NCBI RefSeq assembly: GCF_014651615.1
Contig: NZ_BMXF01000010.1
Location: 1-49,464 of the forward strand
Direction: 5' to 3'
Length of the DNA: 49,464 nt
Source of the DNA: Persicitalea jodogahamensis
Lineage (GTDB): Bacteria; Bacteroidota; Bacteroidia; Cytophagales; Spirosomataceae
The position numbers were made by a program, and so were the translations under genes. The notes below the pieces were generated by a model. It was not told where the DNA came from, searched no databases, and saw nothing but the letters and a program-made list of their open reading frames with translations. Below are positions 44,127 to 49,464 of this stretch, piece after piece; position 1 is the stretch's first letter, and each line of letters opens with the position of its first letter.

Positions 44127-44180
44127 GAAACCGCCTCGACTTCGGCAAGCCAGGTGGCTTGCCGAAGTCGAGGCGGTTTC
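44127..44180 (-). terminator. Perfect 25-bp stem terminator after the GNAT-like gene
   Basis: Bases 44127-44151 are exactly complementary to 44156-44180 with a 4-base loop. On the minus strand the stem is followed by TTTCTATTTTTAT-like sequence, and it lies 10 bases after the stop codon of the gene at 44191. Confidence 0.85.
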
Positions 44181-44190
44181 TGCGTTGGCG

Positions 44191-44805
44191 TCAGAACAAA
44201 AGCTGAATGTCGTACTCCCCGATCGTATGCGACATCGTACCAAACGCCGCAGCCGTACTTTCTGCCAAAGCCCGGAACGCCAGGATACCGCTGCCTTTAT
44301 AAAGCCGGACGCATTCGGCCTGCTCGCCCGTCTTCTCGATAGAAAGCGCAACGGGCGTCATGGTCAGGCCCGTTTTTTCCAGTATCCGGTACAGCGGCGG
44401 CTTCACCGTTGCCACCCAGCCGCCGAGGCAGCGGGAATGGAGGTACTTGTCGGTAGCCAGCATCACAGCTTTGGCGATTACACCCGACGGGAAATCCCTG
44501 ATTTTCGCTAGTCGCCCCACCTCCACGCTTTGGGCAAGAGAAAGCGGATCGACCAGTCCACTGAGGTCGGCCCCGAAAATATACTCCGAAGGAAACAGCC
44601 CCTCGACCGGGCGCATCAGGCTGGCCGTTCCTACGAGCCGACTTTCTTGCAGACGGATCAGCAAAACGTCGGAGGGAAATACGAGGGGAAAGGCGTCGTC
44701 AAAACGCTTGAAATCAAGCTGAAATTCTTCTTCATATACTTTCTGAAAAAGTTGAGCGGCTTCCAAACGCTCCGCCTCTGAAGCAATTGAAACATACAGG
44801 TTCAT
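44191..44805 (-). CDS. GNAT-fold acyltransferase, autoinducer-synthase/FeeM-like
   Basis: The start at 44805 gives 204 residues. The order of features fits the acyl-homoserine-lactone-synthase/N-acyl amino acid synthase branch of GNAT proteins: an N-terminal helix pair, VLLIRLQESRLVGTASLMRP (core strands), SVEVGRLAKIRDFPSG (compare the E-x-x-R motif of these enzymes), then KPPLYRILEKTGLTMTPV. It could make an N-acylated amino acid or lactone signal. It lies downstream of an intact ICMT-like methyltransferase gene on the same strand, but a hairpin between them (44845-44877) may partly separate them. Family placement is moderate. Confidence 0.6.
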   Translation of the reverse strand: MNLYVSIASEAERLEAAQLFQKVYEEEFQLDFKRFDDAFPLVFPSDVLLIRLQESRLVGTASLMRPVEGLFPSEYIFGADLSGLVDPLSLAQSVEVGRLAKIRDFPSGVIAKAVMLATDKYLHSRCLGGWVATVKPPLYRILEKTGLTMTPVALSIEKTGEQAECVRLYKGSGILAFRALAESTAAAFGTMSHTIGEYDIQLLF

Positions 44806-44844
44806 AACGAATGATGTTTTAGGTGTGGAAAGAATGGTAAGAAA

Positions 44845-44877
44845 GCCGGGGCAGCTTGGGGACAAAGCTGCCCCGGC
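44845..44877 (-). terminator. 13-bp stem-loop after the ICMT-like gene
   Basis: GCCGGGGCAGCTT (44845-44857) pairs exactly with 44865-44877, with a 7-base loop. On the minus strand it is followed by TTTCTTACC. It lies 5 bases after the stop codon of the gene at 44882 and could attenuate reading into the GNAT-like gene. Confidence 0.7.
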
Positions 44878-44881
44878 GGCA

Positions 44882-45580
44882 TTACAGCACAAAGGGAATC
44901 AGCATCCAGGTACGGAGCTGGTACGCTCGGTAATCATCTCCGAAGCGGTCGGTCAGGACTTTCTCCTCCTGCTTGATGCGGTAGTAGTAAGCCCAGCCCA
45001 GCACCACCACCGACACGCCCACCCCCACCCAAGCCGACAGCGACACGCCGATGCCAAGCGCAATAAGGTAAGCACCGGTGTAGCTACCATGACGGACGTA
45101 TCTATACGTTCCGGTCTGAATCAGCTGATGATCGTGGCGAATGTACACGATGTTGGCAAAGTACTTGCCCAATTCTGTGATGGCCGCGACGCGCACTACC
45201 AGCCCGAGTGCCATCAGGGCCAGGCCGCCCATAGCGGCGTTACTCCACCGAAAGGAGTGGTCGGGGGAAAAGTAGGCCCATTCGGCCACTGTGACCATTT
45301 GGCTGACCAAGGTGGCCCACATCAGGTAGCGCATCGTGTTGCGGTCCTGCGGTTGCCGAAGTTGGGTTTTGCTGGCCAGCGGCTGGGTCAGGAAGACGAG
45401 GCCACAGGCCAATACGGGGCCTAGCATCGGCAGCGAAAACAAAAGGTAGGGGTGGGCGCAGAGCGGCAGGCTGTAGTAGCCCAGTAGGGCCAGCAGCGTG
45501 GCGGGTAACTTCCGAGGTGCCTCTCTAAGGGTTTGGGAAAGAAAGTCCCGGAAGGATTGGGAAGCGAGGGTTGTTTTCAT
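44882..45580 (-). CDS. ICMT-like (isoprenylcysteine carboxyl methyltransferase family) membrane enzyme
   Basis: The 232-residue polytopic protein has the ICMT/PEMT signature: YRYVRHGSYTGAYLIALGIG, then YYYRIKQEEKVLTDRFGDDY and a final RTWMLIPFVL. Five or so membrane helices precede and span the catalytic region. Bacterial members methylate small or lipidic carboxylates or related groups using S-adenosylmethionine; the substrate here is unknown. It is the intact paralogue of the broken gene at 39090-39799, and has the ECF-type promoter motif 32 bases before its ATG. Confidence 0.9.
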   Translation of the reverse strand: MKTTLASQSFRDFLSQTLREAPRKLPATLLALLGYYSLPLCAHPYLLFSLPMLGPVLACGLVFLTQPLASKTQLRQPQDRNTMRYLMWATLVSQMVTVAEWAYFSPDHSFRWSNAAMGGLALMALGLVVRVAAITELGKYFANIVYIRHDHQLIQTGTYRYVRHGSYTGAYLIALGIGVSLSAWVGVGVSVVVLGWAYYYRIKQEEKVLTDRFGDDYRAYQLRTWMLIPFVL

Positions 45581-45612
45581 ACGGTGAGTTAGTTAGTGGG
45601 TGATGCTCTCTC

Positions 45613-45636
45613 TTCGCAGGAATGCCCGAAACGTCA
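45613..45636 (-). promoter_or_regulatory. ECF-type promoter motif before the ICMT-like gene
   Basis: On the minus strand TGACG (45636-45632), 14-base spacer, GCGAA (45617-45613), 32 bases before the ATG at 45580. It is back-to-back with the plus-strand motif at 45675. Confidence 0.8.
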
Positions 45637-45674
45637 CCGCTCATGGTGAAAAAACTTTTTTTGGCTAGGTTCGA

Positions 45675-45698
45675 TGACGTTTCACCCGGAAATGCGAA
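45675..45698 (+). promoter_or_regulatory. ECF-type promoter motif before the lipoprotein gene
   Basis: TGACG (45675-45679), 14-base spacer, GCGAA (45694-45698), 36 bases before the ATG at 45735. Confidence 0.8.
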
Positions 45699-45734
45699 TG
45701 GGTTGTGAACTTTCACCAAAACCAAATCTCAACC

Positions 45735-46649
45735 ATGAAAAACAAACCCGCTTTTGCCCCCCCCTTGCTGACCTGGGCCTTCGCCTTGAGCTTGTTGTTG
45801 TTGCACAGTTGCCACCATCCCGATGTACCCCCTCAAGCCATCGACCCGTCCACCCAGCCCACCCAACTGACGGGTGCCCTGAAAACCGGAGGCAAGCTGA
45901 AATCCGGCGGACTCCTCGCCGGCGTGAAGGATGGTTCGCTGCTGGTCGAGAAATCGCAGCCCAGTGCATCCGTGACCAGCGATAATTCTTTGTTCATTCC
46001 TTTCGTGTACGGCATCGACCCTGCCTACAAACTGCGGGGCTTTTATTTGCAAGTCCGGGGTTCCGATAATTACTGGGACATTCCCTATCGAGCCGCTAAT
46101 GCCCGAACGGACGGCACCAATGCCAACCCCGAGCGCAACGGCTTCGTACTAGATATCGGGATTCCGGCCCACATTCTCACGGGGAAATTTGAACTGATCT
46201 ACCAGATTTACGACGACAAAGGCCGAGTGAGCCAGCCTATCACCATGAGCGTGGAAATCGTGTCTGCCGTGGACTACTGCAATGCCGGCGGTACCTCGCT
46301 GGGCAGTGTATCAGGCCAGGATGGCATCACGGTACGTTCGTATGAGTTGGGCGACAAACCCGGCTGGGTGACAATCGGCTACGACACCTACACTGTGAAA
46401 GACCGCATCGATATCCGCTACGCCGGAGAGTGGATCGCAAGCACAGGCAAGTTACTGGCTCCCAATCAGGTTCCGCCCATTGGCAGGTGCGGCACCGTAA
46501 CCGCCGCCGACGGCTTCGTGGGCAAGCGGGACTCCTTCCGGGTCTTCTATGATCCCAAGAAGGGCAAGCGGCTGGACATCTACGTATCCGGCTGCTTGGA
46601 TGGGGGAACGCAGTGGGTCTTCGCACTCGACGGTTGCCCCGTACTCTAA
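45735..46649 (+). CDS. Lipoprotein of unknown function in the sigma-motif set
   Basis: Start placed at 45735, where a lipoprotein signal (LLLLHSC, lipid Cys about residue 25) begins; an upstream in-frame ATG at 45705 lies between the promoter motif and this start. The 304-residue protein has an immunoglobulin-like beta segment (about 90-190, YGIDPAYKLRGFYLQVRGSD ending SVEIV) and a C-terminal domain (about 200-304) with Cys residues and YTVKDRIDIRYAGEWIAS then SGCLDGGTQWVF, suggesting a beta-sandwich. No enzyme motif is visible. Confidence 0.8.
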   Translation: MKNKPAFAPPLLTWAFALSLLLLHSCHHPDVPPQAIDPSTQPTQLTGALKTGGKLKSGGLLAGVKDGSLLVEKSQPSASVTSDNSLFIPFVYGIDPAYKLRGFYLQVRGSDNYWDIPYRAANARTDGTNANPERNGFVLDIGIPAHILTGKFELIYQIYDDKGRVSQPITMSVEIVSAVDYCNAGGTSLGSVSGQDGITVRSYELGDKPGWVTIGYDTYTVKDRIDIRYAGEWIASTGKLLAPNQVPPIGRCGTVTAADGFVGKRDSFRVFYDPKKGKRLDIYVSGCLDGGTQWVFALDGCPVL

Positions 46650-46708
46650 GACCATTTTGTGCAACAATCTTTTTTTCCACACAGCCCACTTTTCAAACTA
46701 CCAAAACC

Positions 46709-47155
46709 ATGAAAACCAACTACATCGTCATCGCTCTGTTTCTGTTTCTTTCGCCACTGGTAAGCCGGGCACAGACTGTTTTTGAAGTAAAATTTACATC
46801 AGGCCTGACCCAACACCGCGGCGCCCTCGTGCTGTTCGACAGTGGCCTGGGCAAGATGAGGGTACGCTACTATGCCGAGGGCATAGGCACCCAAATGGTC
46901 GAGCAGACTGTCCGGTTTGAGAACACCCTGAACGGATACCGGGTCACGGGCTACAATCCCGTGTATCCCGGTACCAAGGTGAGGCACTCTACCTACATCG
47001 CCGACAACCTGTACATTTCGCGCAACGAATACGGAAACTTCAAAGTCGTCAACGTGGACGACAGAGGAGTCACGGCCCAGGCGAGTATCAGAACGGTCGA
47101 GAACGCTTACGAAAGAAGGAGATTTCTCAGCGATTTCGACTGGGAACTTAATTAA
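46709..47155 (+). CDS. Small secreted beta-rich protein of unknown function
   Basis: Start placed at 46709, giving 148 residues with a signal peptide (MKTNYIVIALFLFLSPLVSRAQ); the frame extends further upstream into the previous gene. The mature protein is mostly beta strand (FEVKFTSGL, GALVLFDSGLGKMRVRYYAE, YRVTGYNPVYPGTKV). It lies 59 bases after the lipoprotein gene and is probably co-transcribed from the promoter at 45675. Not recognised. Confidence 0.75.
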   Translation: MKTNYIVIALFLFLSPLVSRAQTVFEVKFTSGLTQHRGALVLFDSGLGKMRVRYYAEGIGTQMVEQTVRFENTLNGYRVTGYNPVYPGTKVRHSTYIADNLYISRNEYGNFKVVNVDDRGVTAQASIRTVENAYERRRFLSDFDWELN

Positions 47156-47231
47156 TTCTTTCTGTTTTTATCACAGCAGAGTTGGGATGGTCTGATTTAT
47201 AGGTCACCCCCTATTCTCCGTAAATTTCGCT

Positions 47232-47458
47232 TCACAGCCCCAACTTCCTAGCGACATTTTGGTGAACAACCTGCTGGATGCGGGTGTAGCGGTCAATCAT
47301 TGTGCGGATGCGGTGCTTGGTCTGCTGCATGATCTGCCATCCGTCGGCCCTCTAGATTCCCTTGCAAAAAAGGCGGCCGTTTTCTAGGCCAGTTCCTGCC
47401 GGGAGACAAAAGCGAGGAGCTCCTCCGATTTTTCCTGAATCGTCAGTTTCGAATTCAT
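47232..47458 (-). pseudogene. Possible small gene remnant
   Basis: The minus strand starts MNSKLTIQEKSEELLAFVSR, hits a TAG after 24 codons, and in a different frame downstream reads GWQIMQQTKHRIRTMIDRYT to a TGA at 47232. It looks like a short decayed gene with one stop and one frameshift, perhaps belonging to a mobile element. Recognition is poor. Confidence 0.3.
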
Positions 47459-47603
47459 AGGATTTCTCAGTTAAGTCGACGCAAAATACTTTAAAATCCA
47501 ATGATCTAGGAAGCTTTTGTCCACGACAATTTAGGCATTCCCCTTCGGGTTGGGCTATCGGTTCCAAGCCATCGCTCCTGGCTTTCCATATCACGCATCC
47601 CGC

Positions 47604-47636
47604 AAAATCCTTGACGAAAAGCTCGTCGAGGATTTT
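47604..47636 (+). terminator. Stem-loop terminator with T-run
   Basis: A 14-bp stem (47604-47617 with 47623-47636, one G-U-type mismatch) and 5-base loop are followed by TTTTTTAG and more T-rich sequence on the plus strand. Confidence 0.75.
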
Positions 47637-47668
47637 TTAGTTTTTATTCCTTTTTATTCGCTATGTTC

Positions 47669-47706
47669 GGGGTTCTACTTCCAAATGGACGGATTTATAC
47701 GGTAAG
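47669..47706. mobile_element. Tn3-family 38-bp terminal inverted repeat (one end)
   Basis: A 38-base segment starts GGGG and ends ACGGTAAG, the pattern of Tn3-family ends (GGGG...ACGNTAAG). It lies 8 bases from the stop of the transposase gene, as expected. The transposon therefore runs to the right from 47669 and beyond the window. No matching opposite end was found at the left side of the window. Confidence 0.75.
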
Positions 47707-47714
47707 CCCTTAGT

Positions 47715-49464
47715 TTACGAATTTAGAGTGCTGTTTGAATTTCGTAAGGGTCGACGCGGAACACCTGATTCATTGGGGTCTGTGAAGGAATATTCACCCA
47801 ACCGATTGATATGTTCGTATGTTCCCGACGACAGATACTCGAAGTGAGCTTCATCAATCGCATAGCCCTCGGACTGAAGCTGTTTCAATATGTCCTGCAT
47901 GTAGACCGTATTCCATAGTAGCACCATGTTGGTCACTAGTGTTAGGCAGCTGGCAGAGTCGTTCTGGGATTCTTGCTGTTTACGCCGAATCATGCCGTCA
48001 CTGCCAAGCCAAAGCCAGCTCCGCAACGCATGGAGTTCTTCGCCTTTGTTGAGCTGCGCGTTGATGCGCCGACGAAGCTGCTGGCTTTGCAAATAGCGAA
48101 GGATGAAACTTGTCTTAATCAGTTGGCCATATTCCTGCAACGCGTACGTTAGATTGTTCTGCCGGGGGGAAGCCTGTAATTTGCTGATGAACAATGAGGC
48201 CGTCACCCGGCCGGACTGTATGGATCCCGCCAGCCGAATCAGTTCGTCTCAGTGACGCCTGATGTAGTCGGGATTTACCGTGCCCGTGAACCTGAGATCT
48301 GGGTAAATCCACTCTTTCCCTTTTATTTTGCTCAGTTTTTGGTCCCCAAGGTCCCGGATGCGTGGACAAAAACTCAAGTTCAACAAATCGAACAAAGCGA
48401 AGATGATATCGGTGTAGCCGGCCGTATCTGTGGTATGTTCAGCGATGCGCAGATCGGTTTCGTTGCCCACAATTTCATCGAGTACAACCGTTGCATCACG
48501 CAGGGTGGCAGGCACCACCTTGCTGCCGTACTGCACATACTGGTCCGAGGAGTGCGTCTGCATGGTAACCCCTTTGCCGGGTCCGAAGTAAGTGGGCAGA
48601 GCCCGCGCATTACGAATTTTACCTCTGACGGGGAAACGCTGGCCGTCGGAGGAAGAGAAGGTGCCATCCCCCCAGTAGGCGGCCAGCCCCTGCCGGTGGT
48701 GTTCGTTGACCAGCGCGTTATTGGCTGATTTGAGCGTGTCATCACGCAGGTAATTCGACGAGGTCCACCACAGTGACTGGTAGGCGAGTCCTGACGAGCG
48801 AGCCATGTCCGTTAAGGGGATATTGCAGCCCGCGGCGAGGATGGACGCCAGTAGCAAAGTGGGGTGACCCTCATTCCGGTGGGCGTTTTCCAGGCCCGGC
48901 AGGTGATCGGTGAAGCCCACCCATGCGTTTACTTCCACTAGGATGTCAGTCAGATCGACCACGGGCATGCGCTGGCCGATCTCCTGCTGCAACAGCTTTA
49001 CAGCCGGGGAGACCTCCTGAGCGGTAAGTCGGCTGACCAACAGTTCCCCGTTTTCAATCCGTATATCGCCACCAGCCAGTAGCAACTCCTGCATGGGTTG
49101 AAGCAGGGTTTCCAGTTCGTCAATCCGCTGCGTGATGCGGTCCGTACTCAATGCGGGCAGACTGAGCTGTCGGCACAACTCATCCCGTGCAGTTTCCCAT
49201 TCGGCAGGGGGATCAGGTAGCTGCTGAAGTCGGCGTATCGGCGTGTCTGCTCCATGTATACATCCCACGATCTCAATCGGTCGCGCAGGGTCGCTAGAAC
49301 CCCCAATTCATAGAGGTGGCGATCACATTCCCCTTGCTCATTGAGAACGAACTACCGCCAGCCGGGCTACGTGAAGCCGCTCGGTGGCTGATCGGGCAGC
49401 TTGCGCCGCTTTCCGGTTTGTAGTTCACGCACCACCTTGAGTGCCGCCCCGAAGTCATCGCCCG
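47715..49464 (-). pseudogene. tnpA: Decayed Tn3-family transposase (TnpA), C-terminal half
   Basis: The minus strand encodes the DDE transposase part of TnpA: YWGDGTFSSSDGQRFPVRGK, EHTTDTAGYTD, and near the end SCLTLVTNMVLLWNTVYMQD and YEHINRLGEYSF. Four lesions are visible: two in-frame TAG codons near 49370 and 49354, a frameshift at a five-C run near 49210 (one C short of the frame that gives YLIPPAEWETARDELC), and a TGA in place of the usual Trp codon at 48249 (RRH-stop-DELIRLAGS). The N-terminal half is off the window. It cannot make a full transposase. Confidence 0.9.
49339..49464. repeat. Right arm of 126-bp inverted repeat at the window ends
   Basis: Reverse complement of bases 1-126 with three mismatches. 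It lies inside the tnpA remnant read on the minus strand. Homologous recombination between the arms could invert the whole intervening segment, if the arrangement is real and not an assembly boundary. Confidence 0.95.

Larger units (their letters stand above)
43854..44190. other. AT-rich spacer with lipoprotein remnant and hairpin
   Basis: No intact gene. It holds the promoter region of the caspase operon (not resolved), the lipoprotein remnant at 44036-44104 and the terminator hairpin at 44127-44180. Confidence 0.7.
47156..47714. other. Non-coding junction between secreted-protein genes and the Tn3 end
   Basis: No intact gene is seen. The stretch contains the possible remnant at 47232-47458, a terminator hairpin at 47604-47636 and the 38-bp Tn3-type end at 47669-47706. 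Confidence 0.7.

Noticed and set aside
47352-47594. 80-codon minus-strand frame
   Set aside because: No family features, composition unlike neighbours, overlaps a better remnant candidate in another frame.
48241-48255. TGA in tnpA as a recoded codon (selenocysteine or alternative code)
   Set aside because: Trp is normal at this site and the same gene has two TAG codons and a frameshift; ordinary decay explains it, and TGA/TAG act as stops elsewhere in the window.
49298-49423. Plus-strand frame reading IENELPPAGLREAARW at the right end
   Set aside because: It is the antisense shadow of the tnpA remnant; the minus strand reads as recognisable transposase across the same bases.

Overview
The window looks like chromosome or accessory DNA of a Bacteroidota bacterium, probably an environmental Cytophagales (Spirosoma/Dyadobacter-like). 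The clues are start codons without clear Shine-Dalgarno sequences, many signal-peptide and lipoprotein genes, a 7TMR-DISM histidine kinase, a DUF6175 protein, CsgG/FlgO-like proteins and moderately high GC. The genus is inference. No rRNA, tRNA or CRISPR was seen. Both ends lie in decayed Tn3-family transposase sequence, present as a 126-bp inverted repeat (1-126 and 49339-49464, 3 mismatches). A Tn3-type 38-bp end is at 47669-47706.

Layout. (1) 1-309: tnpA and tnpR fragments. (2) 310-955: no gene, but a dense cluster of GGTATT/AATACC hexamers. (3) 956-9839: a type I restriction-modification operon: hsdM, a DUF1016/PDDEXK gene, hsdS, hsdR and a YgjP-like metallopeptidase. (4) 9927-24578, all on the minus strand: an ECF sigma factor and its probable membrane anti-sigma partner, then HEPN-Hsp70 fusion, 2-TM protein, secreted caspase with about 13 Sel1 repeats, a 1797-residue polytopic protein ending in a penicillin-binding transpeptidase (probably SEDS-PBP), and two small membrane-protein genes. 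(5) 24901-38846, plus strand: two papain-like proteases, response regulator and histidine kinase, an outer-membrane protein, envelope proteins, a LytTR regulator, a second caspase and a PPC-domain lipoprotein. (6) 39090-45580, minus strand: a broken ICMT-like methyltransferase gene, an AT-rich island of a third caspase followed by three CsgG/FlgO-like paralogues, then a GNAT/autoinducer-synthase-like gene and an intact ICMT-like gene. (7) 45735-47155: two secreted proteins. (8) 47156-49464: terminator, gene remnants and the decayed tnpA.

The strongest result is a bipartite promoter motif, TGA(T/C)G-N14-GCGAA, found six times with exactly the same spacer, each 26-36 bases before a start codon. 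It precedes the HEPN-Hsp70 operon, the SEDS-PBP gene, the papain-protease operon, both ICMT-like genes and the lipoprotein at 45735. A near match (TGATA-N14-ACGAA) precedes the ECF sigma gene itself. This ties scattered genes into one probable sigma regulon joining a HEPN RNase/Hsp70 switch, secreted cysteine proteases, cell-wall synthesis and a possible small-molecule methylation or signalling branch. I propose an ECF-controlled envelope-stress, defence or cell-death system. The function is inference; the motif, gene order and catalytic motifs are seen directly.
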